From: Zhongshania aquimaris
GTDB lineage: Bacteria; Pseudomonadota; Gammaproteobacteria; Pseudomonadales; Spongiibacteraceae
Assembly: GCF_019312595.1 (NCBI RefSeq)
Contig: NZ_JAHWDQ010000001.1
Span: 1,862,926 to 1,926,925 of the forward strand
Direction of reading: 5' to 3'
DNA: 64,000 bases
Part shown: in pieces, positions 27,511 through 35,345 of the stretch
Layout: each line of letters begins with the position of its first letter
Numbering within the stretch: the first letter of the stretch is position 1
Notes under the pieces: generated by a model
What the model saw: only the letters and a program-made list of their open reading frames with translations
Database searches by the model: none
What the model was told of the DNA's origin: nothing
Made by a program: the position numbers and the translations under genes

Positions 27511-28533
27511 ATGAACACTGCCACCCAAGCCTCGAGCAACAGTACTTCACTAGATACCGAGCTATTGCAACTTTGCAAAGCGGGCGGTGATGCGCTGCGT
27601 CTGCAGGTTTTACGGGTGCTAAGTCGCGACGCTTACTCTGTTCAGGAGCTTTGTCATATTCTGGACTGCCGTCAATCCGGCATGAGCCACCATTTAAAGA
27701 CGCTGACTGTCGCTGGACTCATCACCAAGCGCCGCGAAGGCAACAGCCTATTTTATCGCCGCACTTACACGCCGAGCCTTCCCGAACTGAGCGCCTTACA
27801 TGACGCCCTACTCGGCAGCGCCGATTTAATCGTCTTAGCCAGTGACCAGCAGCAGCGCTTGGAGCAGGTGTATTTAGAGCGAGCCGAACGCTCGCGGGTA
27901 TTTTTCGCCGAGCACGCTGGCGAATTTGGCGAACAACAGGAACAAATGGTGGCCTACGGCGTGTACGGCCAGAGCTGCCTTGAATTACTGCGCAGCAGCC
28001 AGGCCAACGGCGGGAAACTGGCCATTGAAATAGGCCCCGGCGAAGGCGCGTTTTTAGCAGAATTGTCACCCCACTATGACAAAGTCATTGGCGTGGACAA
28101 TGCCGACACCATGCTTACCCGCGCCAATGAATTTATAAACCAACAAGCCTTGAGCAACGTATCGTTCATTCTTGGCGACAGCCGCAACGCCAATCTGCAG
28201 CAAAACGCGGCGGACTGCGTAGTCAGTAATATGGTGCTGCACCACGTGCCCTCGCCGGCAGAAATTTTTAAAGACGCGGCGCGGCTGCTAAAACCCGGCG
28301 GTATTTTTTGCGTCACCGATTTATGTCGCCACGATCAAAGCTGGGCGCGCGATGCCTGCGGCGATTTGTGGCTGGGCTTTGAGCCCGACGATTTAACGGA
28401 GTGGGCACAGGCCAGTGGTCTGCAGGACGGCCCCGCTGCGTATTTAGCTCAACTAAATGGATTTCGCGTACAGGTTCGGCAATTTATAAAGCCGGATCAT
28501 GTTCAACTTCACACCAAGAACCGCAGCGTTTAA
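27511..28533 (+). CDS. ArsR-family regulator fused to a SAM-dependent methyltransferase domain (SahR-type)
   Basis: This 340-aa fusion has an ArsR winged helix at residues ~20-85 (CHILDCRQSGMSHHLKTLTVAGLITKRR in two parts). A class I methyltransferase domain follows at ~140-320, with motif I AIEIGPGEGAFLAEL, then VIGVDNADTML and ADCVVSNMVLHHVP. Proteins of this design sense S-adenosylhomocysteine/SAM and control methionine-cycle genes. The downstream order metK, ahcY, metF and the upstream palindrome support that role here. Whether the domain retains catalysis is unknown. Confidence 0.87.
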   Translation: MNTATQASSNSTSLDTELLQLCKAGGDALRLQVLRVLSRDAYSVQELCHILDCRQSGMSHHLKTLTVAGLITKRREGNSLFYRRTYTPSLPELSALHDALLGSADLIVLASDQQQRLEQVYLERAERSRVFFAEHAGEFGEQQEQMVAYGVYGQSCLELLRSSQANGGKLAIEIGPGEGAFLAELSPHYDKVIGVDNADTMLTRANEFINQQALSNVSFILGDSRNANLQQNAADCVVSNMVLHHVPSPAEIFKDAARLLKPGGIFCVTDLCRHDQSWARDACGDLWLGFEPDDLTEWAQASGLQDGPAAYLAQLNGFRVQVRQFIKPDHVQLHTKNRSV

Positions 28534-28569
28534 AAAAACGTCGGCAATTAAAACAGAGGACCCAGCAAC

Positions 28570-29778
28570 ATGTCTGACTACAGTATTTTTACATCAGAGT
28601 CGGTGTCGGAAGGACATCCAGACAAAATGGCCGACCAGATTTCTGACGCCGTATTGGACGCCATTATCGCCCGCGATAAATACGCCCGCGTTGCAGTAGA
28701 AACACTGGTAAAAACCGGCATGGCAATTGTCGCTGGCGAAGTCACCACCTCGTGCTATGTCGACTTAGAAGACATCATTCGCGACGTGATTACCGGCATC
28801 GGCTACAACAGCTCGGACGTCGGTTTTGACGGCGCGAGCTGCGCGGTACTCAACGCCATTGGCAAACAATCTGTCGACATTAACCAAGGTGTCGACCGCG
28901 CCAAGCCAGAAGACCAAGGCGCTGGCGACCAAGGTTTGATGTTTGGTTACGCAACTAACGAAACGCCGTCGTTAATGCCTGCGCCGTTGTTCTACTCTCA
29001 CCGCCTTGTTGAGCGCCAAGCATACCTGCGTAAAAACGGGGTATTGCCGTGGCTGCGTCCTGACGCCAAAAGCCAAGTGACTCTGCGCTATGAAAATGGT
29101 GTGCCGGTTGCTGTGGACGCGGTGGTTTTATCTACCCAGCACAATCCAGAAATTTCACTGAGCGACTTACAAGAAGCCGTGCGTGAAGAGATTATTAAAA
29201 ACGTATTACCTGCAGAGCTGCTGCACGCAGGCACCAAATACCACATCAACCCCACCGGCAAATTTGTCATCGGCGGCCCGGTAGGCGACTGCGGCTTAAC
29301 CGGTCGTAAAATCATCGTAGACACCTATGGCGGCATGGCACGTCACGGCGGCGGTGCGTTCTCTGGCAAAGACCCATCAAAGGTTGACCGCAGCGCGGCG
29401 TATGCTGGTCGTTATGTTGCCAAGAATATCGTGGCTGCAGGCCTAGCCGATCGCTGTGAAATTCAAGTGTCATACGCAATCGGTGTTGCCGAACCAACGT
29501 CTATCTCAATCAACACCTTTGGCACCGGCAAAGTCAGCGACGATAAATTAATCGCCGCAGTTCGTGAGGTATTTGACCTGCGCCCCTACGGCATCACCAA
29601 AATGCTGGACCTGGCTCACCCCATGTATCAGCCGACCGCCGCCTACGGTCACTTTGGTCGCGATCCCTACGAACACACTTACACGTGGAAAGAGAACGGC
29701 GAAACCAAATCTGAAACCAGCACTGCATTTAGCTGGGAGAAAACAGATCGGGCGGAGGCATTGAAGGCGGCGCTGTAG
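28570..29778 (+). CDS. metK: S-adenosylmethionine synthetase
   Basis: This enzyme makes SAM from methionine and ATP. The product is 402 aa with the signatures [31 protein letters not shown] and [19 protein letters not shown]. It begins 36 bp after the regulator's stop with AGAGGA upstream. It is the first enzyme in the methionine-cycle cluster. Confidence 0.97.
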   Translation: MSDYSIFTSESVSEGHPDKMADQISDAVLDAIIARDKYARVAVETLVKTGMAIVAGEVTTSCYVDLEDIIRDVITGIGYNSSDVGFDGASCAVLNAIGKQSVDINQGVDRAKPEDQGAGDQGLMFGYATNETPSLMPAPLFYSHRLVERQAYLRKNGVLPWLRPDAKSQVTLRYENGVPVAVDAVVLSTQHNPEISLSDLQEAVREEIIKNVLPAELLHAGTKYHINPTGKFVIGGPVGDCGLTGRKIIVDTYGGMARHGGGAFSGKDPSKVDRSAAYAGRYVAKNIVAAGLADRCEIQVSYAIGVAEPTSISINTFGTGKVSDDKLIAAVREVFDLRPYGITKMLDLAHPMYQPTAAYGHFGRDPYEHTYTWKENGETKSETSTAFSWEKTDRAEALKAAL

Positions 29779-29788
29779 CTCGGGAGAG

Positions 29789-30243
29789 GCTTGACGGGAG
29801 ACGGCATACGCGAAACCCGATAAGCCACTCAAAATAATGAGGAGAGTTGCCATGGAACGGCGACATATACGAATGGATGTTTGGCAGGACGCTGTCGCAC
29901 TGGTTCATCAAATATATGAATTCAGCTCAGCGTTCCCCCAAGACGAACGGTTTGGATTGACCAGCCAAATGCGTCGCTCGGCAGTTAGCGTTCCGAGCAA
30001 TATCGCTGAGGGGGCTGCCAGAGGTTCTGACAAAGAATTTTTGCGGTTTTTATATTATGCGAGGGGCTCTCTCGCAGAGCTAGAAACCCAAATGATTATA
30101 GCCACACAACTAGGCTATATGAACGAACAAGAAAATTGGCAGCCAGCCTTGGAACGCGTTTTCGCGAAACTAGCTGCATTAATTAACCGACTTAGGGCGA
30201 GTATCGGCTGATACGCATTTGCGTCTCCCATCTCCCGTCCAGC
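29789..30243. repeat. palindromic GGGAGACGG repeat, copy B, with a gene in its loop
   Basis: The left arm (29789-29815, GCTTGACGGGAGACGGCATA...) and right arm (30217-30243, ending CATCTCCCGTCCAGC) are near-complementary, as in copies A and C. Here about 400 bp separate them. That interval holds a single complete gene for a four-helix-bundle protein with its own ribosome site. The gene starts 36 bp after the left arm and stops 5 bp before the right arm. Confidence 0.75.
29852..30211 (+). CDS. four-helix-bundle protein (23S rRNA IVS / S23-like, Avd-related)
   Basis: This 119-aa product has the family pattern: [20 protein letters not shown], then [20 protein letters not shown], then [20 protein letters not shown] and [20 protein letters not shown]. 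Relatives occur in intervening sequences of bacterial 23S rRNA genes and as accessory (Avd) proteins of diversity-generating retroelements. Their molecular function is poorly known; a basic nucleic-acid-binding bundle is assumed. The ATG at 29852 has GAGGAG upstream. The gene interrupts metK-ahcY inside a palindromic repeat, suggesting it moves with the repeat. Confidence 0.87.
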   Translation: MERRHIRMDVWQDAVALVHQIYEFSSAFPQDERFGLTSQMRRSAVSVPSNIAEGAARGSDKEFLRFLYYARGSLAELETQMIIATQLGYMNEQENWQPALERVFAKLAALINRLRASIG

Positions 30244-30267
30244 ATTTTGCTTACAGAGGAATACAAC

Positions 30268-31641
30268 ATGACAACATTCACAGATTACAAAGTAGCCGAC
30301 ATCAGCCTAGCAGCATGGGGGCGCAAAGAACTCAGTATTGCAGAAGGCGAAATGCCAGCACTGATGGCACTGCGCAGCAAGTACGGCGCAGACAAGCCCT
30401 TAGCTGGCGCTAAAATTCTCGGCTGCATTCACATGACGATTCAAACTGGTGTTTTGATCGAAACCTTGATCGAGCTGGGTGCCGAAGTGCGCTGGTCTTC
30501 ATGCAATATTTTCTCAACCCAGGACCACGCTGCCGCTGCAATTGCCGCTGCGGGTATTCCTGTTTTCGCTTGGAAAGGCGAAACCGAAGAAGAATACGAG
30601 TGGTGTTTAGAGCAAACTATTCTTAAAGATGGCCAGCCTTGGGATGCCAATATGGTATTGGATGACGGCGGCGACTTAACCGGCCTGCTTCATCAGAAAT
30701 ACCCACAAATGATGGATATCATTCACGGCATTACCGAAGAGACCACCACAGGTGTTCACCGTCTTCAGGAAATGATGAAGAAGGGCGAACTAAAAGTGCC
30801 CGCGATCAACGTCAATGACTCTGTAACCAAGTCTAAAAATGACAACAAGTACGGCTGTCGTCACAGCTTGAACGATGCGATCAAACGCGGCACAGATCAC
30901 CTGTTATCTGGCAAGAAAGCATTGGTTATTGGCTACGGTGACGTGGGCAAGGGCTCTGCACAATCGCTTCGCCAAGAAGGCATGATTGTTAAGATCACTG
31001 AAATAGATCCGATCTGCGCAATGCAAGCCTGCATGGATGGCTATGAAGTGGTATCGCCATTCATCGACGGCATCAACGACGGCACTGAAGCCTGTATCAA
31101 CACATTGGTGCTGGGAAACACTGATTTGCTGGTTACCACCACCGGCAACGTCAATGTATGCGATTCTAATATGTTGAAGGCCCTCAAAAATGGCTGCGTC
31201 GTCTGCAATATCGGTCACTTCGACAACGAAATTGATACGGCCTTTATGCGTAAAAACTGGGAATGGGAAGAAGTGAAACCACAGGTTCACCTCGTGTACC
31301 GTAACAAGGCAACTAACGACCATTTAATTCTGCTGTCTGAAGGTCGCTTGGTTAACTTGGGCAACGCAACAGGCCACCCAAGCCGCATCATGGATGGCTC
31401 ATTCGCCAACCAAGTACTGGCGCAAATGTACCTGTATGAGCGTCGCTTTGCCGACTTAGAAGATAATTTTAAAGCGGCTGCCATTACCGTTGAGGTATTG
31501 CCTAAAAAGCTAGACGAAGAAGTAGCAGCTGACATGGTCGCTGGATTCGGTGGCGTCATCACCAAGCTCAGCACTACTCAGGCTGACTATATTGGTGTTA
31601 GCGTTGAAGGACCATTTAAGCCCGAAAGTTATAAGTACTAA
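30268..31641 (+). CDS. ahcY: adenosylhomocysteinase
   Basis: This NAD-dependent hydrolase splits S-adenosylhomocysteine to adenosine and homocysteine. It has 457 aa from the ATG at 30268 (AGAGGA upstream). Signatures are [15 protein letters not shown], the NAD loop [19 protein letters not shown] and [14 protein letters not shown], with the C-terminal PFKPESYKY. It lies downstream of metK and the repeat-borne gene. The short leader shows no SAH riboswitch. Confidence 0.97.
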   Translation: MTTFTDYKVADISLAAWGRKELSIAEGEMPALMALRSKYGADKPLAGAKILGCIHMTIQTGVLIETLIELGAEVRWSSCNIFSTQDHAAAAIAAAGIPVFAWKGETEEEYEWCLEQTILKDGQPWDANMVLDDGGDLTGLLHQKYPQMMDIIHGITEETTTGVHRLQEMMKKGELKVPAINVNDSVTKSKNDNKYGCRHSLNDAIKRGTDHLLSGKKALVIGYGDVGKGSAQSLRQEGMIVKITEIDPICAMQACMDGYEVVSPFIDGINDGTEACINTLVLGNTDLLVTTTGNVNVCDSNMLKALKNGCVVCNIGHFDNEIDTAFMRKNWEWEEVKPQVHLVYRNKATNDHLILLSEGRLVNLGNATGHPSRIMDGSFANQVLAQMYLYERRFADLEDNFKAAAITVEVLPKKLDEEVAADMVAGFGGVITKLSTTQADYIGVSVEGPFKPESYKY

Positions 31642-31650
31642 GCGGGAGAC

Positions 31651-31716
31651 GCTTGATGGGAGACGGCAAACGCGAGAGCTGAGTTGGCTTTTGCGTCTTC
31701 CGTCTCCCGTCCAGCC
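31651..31716. repeat. palindromic GGGAGACGG repeat, copy C (empty)
   Basis: The left arm (31651-31679) and right arm (31686-31716) pair imperfectly around a short loop, in the gap between ahcY and metF. It is the same family as copies A and B and has no gene in the loop. Confidence 0.8.
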
Positions 31717-31752
31717 TTAAGCGATATTGCAAAACATCACCGGAACACCATC

Positions 31753-32586
31753 ATGTCCAACCGTTACAGCTTTGAATTCTTCCCGCCCAAAACCGAAGCC
31801 GGTCGCGAGAAGTTAAAAGACACCCGCAGCCAATTGGCCGCGCTAAATCCCGAGTTCTTTTCGGTGACTTACGGCGCTGGCGGCTCCACCCGCGACAACA
31901 CCCGTGGCATTGTGCTGGAAACAAAAAAGGCCGGCTTATCAGTCGCGCCGCACTTGTCTTTTGGCGGCGATGAAGAGTCTGAGATTTTAGAATTATTAAA
32001 CAGCTACAAAGATGCGGGTATCGATCGCATCGTTGCCCTGCGCGGTGACATTCCCTCTGGCATGGGCGCCACTCGCTTGGTTTATGCTCGTGAATTGGTT
32101 GAATTTATCCGCAAACACACTGGCGATCACTTTCAACTAGAAGTAGCGGCCTACCCAGAAATTCACCCTGATGGCAAAAGCTACGATGCCGATATTGGCT
32201 TTCTAAAAGATAAACTGGACGCCGGTGCAAACAGTGCCATCACCCAGTATTTTTTCAGCGCCGATTCCTACTTCTACTTTTTAGACGCCTGTGACAAGGC
32301 CGGTATCGACAAGCCAATCTTTCCCGGCATTATGCCGATAACGAACTATACCAATCTGGCGCGCTTCTCCCGCAATTGCGGCGCAGAAATTCCCCGCTGG
32401 CTGTCCAAGAAACTAGAAGGTTACGGCGACGATCAGCAAAGCATCATTGATTTCGGCACAGAGTTTGTGACCGAGCTTTGCCATATTCTGATGGAAGGCG
32501 GCGCACCCGGTATTCATTTTTACAGTATGAATCAGGTAGAACCGATTAAGAGCATTGCTAATGCCGTGATGGAGTCACATCCATAA
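31753..32586 (+). CDS. metF: 5,10-methylenetetrahydrofolate reductase
   Basis: This flavin-dependent enzyme makes 5-methyl-THF for homocysteine methylation. It has 277 aa from the ATG at 31753, where the family's FEFFPPKT motif begins eight residues in. Further motifs are TYGAGGSTRDNT, VALRGDIP and AAYPEIHPD. A longer in-frame start would read through the repeat and is unlikely. It completes the regulator-metK-ahcY-metF cluster. Confidence 0.96.
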   Translation: MSNRYSFEFFPPKTEAGREKLKDTRSQLAALNPEFFSVTYGAGGSTRDNTRGIVLETKKAGLSVAPHLSFGGDEESEILELLNSYKDAGIDRIVALRGDIPSGMGATRLVYARELVEFIRKHTGDHFQLEVAAYPEIHPDGKSYDADIGFLKDKLDAGANSAITQYFFSADSYFYFLDACDKAGIDKPIFPGIMPITNYTNLARFSRNCGAEIPRWLSKKLEGYGDDQQSIIDFGTEFVTELCHILMEGGAPGIHFYSMNQVEPIKSIANAVMESHP

Positions 32587-32597
32587 GCCCTTCTCAA

Positions 32598-32619
32598 ACG
32601 GCGTTAGCACAAACGCCGT
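32598..32619 (+). terminator. hairpin after metF
   Basis: ACGGCGTT (32598-32605) pairs perfectly with AACGCCGT (32612-32619), 11 bp after the metF stop. Only a short T-run follows. It probably ends the methionine-cycle transcript. Confidence 0.6.
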
Positions 32620-32729
32620 CAGCTTTAAGCAATCCGTTGTAAAAATTGGCGCTGACCACACTATGGTAAAGCAGATTTCACAGTGTGTATTTGAGGGCCG
32701 ATGTTGGTAACAGGCGGATGGTCGAATAT

Positions 32730-32814
32730 TCCGAACGCCGCCAGCACGCGGAGCTTTGCAGTGGAGCCGAAGGCACAACGACAAAGCTGTAGCAGAGCTT
32801 GGCCTTGTTAGGGC
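32730..32814 (+). other. attC-like integron recombination site 0 (left edge of array)
   Basis: The site is about 85 bp. It starts TCCGAACGCC, has an inner stem AGCTTTG (32752-32758) / CAAAGCT (32782-32788), and ends in the R' core GTTAGGGC (32807-32814). It shares AACGCC after the R''-like AAC with the two sites downstream. The left arm is degenerate. Confidence 0.55.
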
Positions 32815-32828
32815 TCTTGGCATATAGT

Positions 32829-32847
32829 TGTACGGCATTTCCGTACA
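32829..32847 (+). promoter_or_regulatory. candidate YefM operator
   Basis: A perfect palindrome, TGTACGG-CATTT-CCGTACA, ends 13 bp before yefM. The TGTAC core resembles the known YefM-YoeB operator core (TGTACA repeats) in E. coli. Autoregulation is inferred. Confidence 0.65.
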
Positions 32848-32860
32848 TAAAGGTGGCCGC

Positions 32861-33133
32861 ATGGACACGATCAGCGTAAACAAATTTAGAGACAACCTTA
32901 AAAGCGTTGTAGAACAAGTAGTTAGCAGGCATGAACCGCTCAAAGTGACTCGGCGAGCCGGTGAGGCTTTTGTTGTAATGAGCGCCGACGATTGGGAACG
33001 AGAGCAGGAAACCCTGCACGTACTCCAAAGCAAAAACCTCATGCAACAAATTGCCGATTCCCTTGAAACCCATACCCGCGGGCAAGGCTACAAACCGACC
33101 GAAGAGCAGATGAATGAGATCACTGGTATTTGA
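32861..33133 (+). CDS. yefM: YefM/Phd-type antitoxin
   Basis: This 90-aa antitoxin has a Phd/YefM DNA-binding N-terminus (MDTISVNKFRDNLKSVVEQV) and a middle segment VTRRAGEAFVVMSADDWE. The C-terminal tail would bind YoeB. The start at 32861 has AGGTGG upstream. It overlaps yoeB by 20 nt. The pair is the cargo of the first putative integron cassette. Confidence 0.93.
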   Translation: MDTISVNKFRDNLKSVVEQVVSRHEPLKVTRRAGEAFVVMSADDWEREQETLHVLQSKNLMQQIADSLETHTRGQGYKPTEEQMNEITGI

Positions 33134-33386
33134 GGGTAATACCTGGGAAGCGTATGAAAGCATGCGCGAAAAGGACAAGAGGCTGCACAAGGCACTCTGT
33201 AAATTACTCAAGGAAATGCTCAGATCTGATGATCCTTCATCCGACCTCGGCAAGCCCGAACCACTCATGCACAATCTCTCGGGCCTTTGGTCAAAACGAA
33301 TCTCGCAGAAAGACCGCTTGATATATCGTTTCGATGATAAGTCCATTTATATCTTCGCTATTGGTGGACACTACGATCAGCCCTAA
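33114..33386 (+). CDS. yoeB: Txe/YoeB-type ribosome-dependent mRNA endonuclease toxin
   Basis: This 90-aa protein has the YoeB pattern: LVFEGNTWEAYESM, KLLKEMLRSDDPSSDLGKPE, LSGLWSKRISQKDRLIYRF and the C-terminal IGGHYDQ with the catalytic His-Tyr pair. It is complete. Its stop codon lies inside GCCCTAAC (33380-33387), which is the exact complement of the cassette start GTTAGGGC at 32807-32814. This is how genes end in integron cassettes. Confidence 0.94.
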   Translation: MRSLVFEGNTWEAYESMREKDKRLHKALCKLLKEMLRSDDPSSDLGKPEPLMHNLSGLWSKRISQKDRLIYRFDDKSIYIFAIGGHYDQP

Positions 33387-33560
33387 CGAGACTGCAAAAA
33401 AACTCCAGCCACTCCAAAAATGAAATTACATTCGTGTTCCCACTCGAAATCTGGAGCTTATTCGCATGCCAACTCGGCCAGATTTCAAAAAAAGCGCCTA
33501 TTTTTAGCTCAAAATGCAATCAAACAAATTCGCCAGAATTCCGTTTTAGTTTTTCTGCAG

Positions 33561-33641
33561 CCTCAACGCCTGAGCTTACCGGCATATTTTGGATTGCCGC
33601 AGGCAACGAAAAATATGTCCGAGTACAGCGAATTGTTAGGC
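33561..33641 (+). other. attC-like integron recombination site 1
   Basis: The site is about 81 bp. The left side is CCTCAACGCC. The stem CGGCATATTTT (33580-33590) pairs with AAAATATGTCCG (33610-33621), leaving one unpaired base on the right arm, as attC extrahelical bases do. The R' core is GTTAGGC (33635-33641). The R'' core is degenerate. The 175 bp between the yoeB stop and this site carry GCCCTAAC at 33380 and an imperfect inverted repeat (GAGACTGCA / TGCAGCCTC), which may be remains of another site. Confidence 0.6.
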
Positions 33642-33807
33642 GGAAGTCCTCCACGACCCCTGGAGCTCTCCCGAAACTGCCGACGCGGACGTATTGTTCT
33701 GCCACCGTACCCTTGTCATCAACTGTGTCCAGCGCCGTGCGATGCGTTGCATCTGTTCGGAGGCTGTGTACGTACAATAAATGCAAATTCAAATACTAGG
33801 AAAGATT

Positions 33808-34212
33808 ATGACCGGATTCATTGCAGTGGTGCTTTACGTGGTGTGGATACAACTTCTCACGCTGTCTTACGCATTCCCTCGCGTGCCAATGGCGCTTTTC
33901 GGAGGCCGCAAGTTCTCAGACTGGGAACGCGCTGAGGTCAACCGCGACCCGGCCTTCATGGTTCGCGCCAAGGGCGCGCACCTGAACTGCGTGGAAAACT
34001 TTCCGCTTTTCGCAGGCGTGGTGGTGGTTGCCGCGCTCATGGGCAAGAGCCCTGTGGTAGATAGTCTTGCGATGTTCATCCTGCTTGCGCGCGTGGGGCA
34101 GAGCCTGTCACATCTCATAAGCACTGCCCCGGCGTTTGTGCTATCACGTGCTACGTTCTTCCTTGCCCAGGTCGGCATGATTTTCTGGATTTGCTTTCAG
34201 CTCATCGTCTGA
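33808..34212 (+). CDS. MAPEG-family membrane protein
   Basis: This 134-aa integral membrane protein has four predicted helices, starting with TGFIAVVLYVVWIQLLTLSY. The motif RAKGAHLNCVENFPLFAGVV and RVGQSLSHLISTAPAF match MAPEG (glutathione/eicosanoid metabolism) proteins. The substrate is unknown. The GC-rich codon choice differs from the AT-rich DNA around it, and the gene lies between two attC-like sites, so it is probably an acquired cassette. The ATG at 33808 has AGGAAAG upstream. Confidence 0.88.
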   Translation: MTGFIAVVLYVVWIQLLTLSYAFPRVPMALFGGRKFSDWERAEVNRDPAFMVRAKGAHLNCVENFPLFAGVVVVAALMGKSPVVDSLAMFILLARVGQSLSHLISTAPAFVLSRATFFLAQVGMIFWICFQLIV

Positions 34213-34275
34213 TTTTGCCCCTGGATGGGGGCGCCCGATACAGGACATCCCGTGATAATAGGGCCGAACCCGGCC

Positions 34276-34381
34276 GCCTAACGCCCGGCTCACCGAGCAA
34301 ATTTTTGGTGGCAGCTTTTTTGCGTATTTTTGCAAAAAAGGTGACAGCGGAAATTTGTCCGGTGCAGCCGTTTGTTATAGC
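34276..34381 (+). other. attC integron recombination site 2
   Basis: The site is 106 bp. R'' is GCCTAAC (34276-34282). The stem CGGCTCACCG (34286-34295) pairs with CGGTGCAGCCG (34360-34370), with one extra unpaired base, the attC extrahelical hallmark. The pairing continues inward through CAAATTT. The site ends in R' GTTATAGC (34374-34381). CCGCCTAAC (34274-34282) is the exact complement of the preceding cassette start GTTAGGCGG (33635-33643). Confidence 0.78.
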
Positions 34382-34956
34382 TTTGCATATGCTTTTGCTA
34401 TTGTTTGGTTAATTTCCGTTGCCAACGTTTGAGCCTCACGCATGGAATTTTGCACCGACTCCCAGTTAGCCCAATGCTGCTCCCATTTTTCTTTACCAAC
34501 CACAGACTCAAAATCTACTTTCGTTGGCTCTAGCCACGCCTCATATTTATGTAATGCTTCGATGCGTCGATTAAGGTCTGACACGCCTCTAGATTTTGGC
34601 GACAGTTTTGCAGCGCTCGTAATCCAAGTATGCCAGGGCTTATTGCCCTTTGATTGATTGCATTTACCGCAAGCGGGAACCAAATTGTGGATTTCGGAAA
34701 CATAACCAGTTGGTTTTTTGTTAAGCACCAAAGGCCGCAAATGATCCCACTCTGAGGCAGTAGCACCACAATAAGCACACTGGAAGCTATCGTGATCCAT
34801 GCCAAGAATATCCAATGCTTCTTTCACTTGCTCATTTGTTGGAACAATTATTGGAATAATTGAGTTTATAAATGAGTTCGTAATGCTTGACGACCTTCCC
34901 GTGATTTTCATTGGGGTTGGCATTCTGAATAGTGATAAGTAATCCATAGCTCTCAT
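34375..34956 (-). CDS. HNH endonuclease-domain protein
   Basis: This 193-aa product has a zinc-ribbon HNH core at residues ~58-107: FQCAYCGATASEWDHLRPL, then HNLVPACGKCNQSKGNKPW, with four cysteines and the His-Asn residues. The C-terminus is helical. It may be a nuclease, possibly defensive; nothing more specific can be said. It is transcribed against the cassette direction. Its stop codon is formed within the R' core of attC site 2, and its start lies next to GCTATAAC (34959-34966). Confidence 0.87.
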   Translation of the reverse strand: MRAMDYLSLFRMPTPMKITGRSSSITNSFINSIIPIIVPTNEQVKEALDILGMDHDSFQCAYCGATASEWDHLRPLVLNKKPTGYVSEIHNLVPACGKCNQSKGNKPWHTWITSAAKLSPKSRGVSDLNRRIEALHKYEAWLEPTKVDFESVVGKEKWEQHWANWESVQNSMREAQTLATEINQTIAKAYAKL

Positions 34957-34958
34957 TT

Positions 34959-34982
34959 GCTATAACAGTTTTGTTATCAAGA
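34959..34982 (+). other. R''-like core of a degenerate third attC site
   Basis: GCTATAAC (34959-34966) is the exact complement of the third cassette's start, GTTATAGC (34374-34381). A small perfect hairpin ATAACA-GTTT-TGTTAT follows. No convincing R' core was found downstream, so the site is incomplete or decayed. Confidence 0.5.
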
Positions 34983-35345
34983 CTGGGGTCACATATCACT
35001 TTGGCCCCCTATCACGGGAGCAAAAGTGAGCGACGTCTCAGAAAATTCAATGTTTTTAAATGGTTGACAAAGATGTGGCGCAAAAGCCTTTGAAGGTATC
35101 ACGACTCGTTCCCTGTATATTTTTGAATTCCCTTTCTCCCGATCATATACCTACTTGATTATAAATCAATCAGTTAGCGCCTCGCAGGCCGTGATAGGGA
35201 GCCTGTGGCTCCTGAAAAGGCGCCATTGGCGATTATCCGACGGTGATTTAATGCCTTTTATGGCATGTGAGTGCCCAATAAGCACGGCTTGAAAAGAGAG
35301 CTCGCTTTTGTGACTGGTCAGCATTTGGCTTAATCAACACGCCAC
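34983..35345. other. gene-free region at the right edge of the cassette array
   Basis: About 360 bp with no ORF, no recognised RNA and no member of the repeat families. It probably contains the boundary between cassette DNA and the ancestral chromosome. Confidence 0.4.

Noticed and set aside
29852-30211. Avd protein of a diversity-generating retroelement
   Set aside because: No reverse transcriptase, template repeat or variable repeat is found in the window.
30212-30267. SAH riboswitch upstream of ahcY
   Set aside because: The leader is only ~55 nt and is occupied by the right arm of the palindromic repeat; no riboswitch core is visible.
32575-33346. Minus-strand ORFs of 155 and 222 codons
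   Set aside because: They are antisense shadows of yefM/yoeB and read through the attC-like site.
33420-33935. 171-codon ORF between yoeB and the MAPEG gene
   Set aside because: It crosses the attC-like site and the MAPEG start in another frame, with no family resemblance and no ribosome site.
35170-35185. GTTAGCGCC as the R' core of a third attC site
   Set aside because: It does not fit GTTRRRY and has no paired left arm at a suitable distance.
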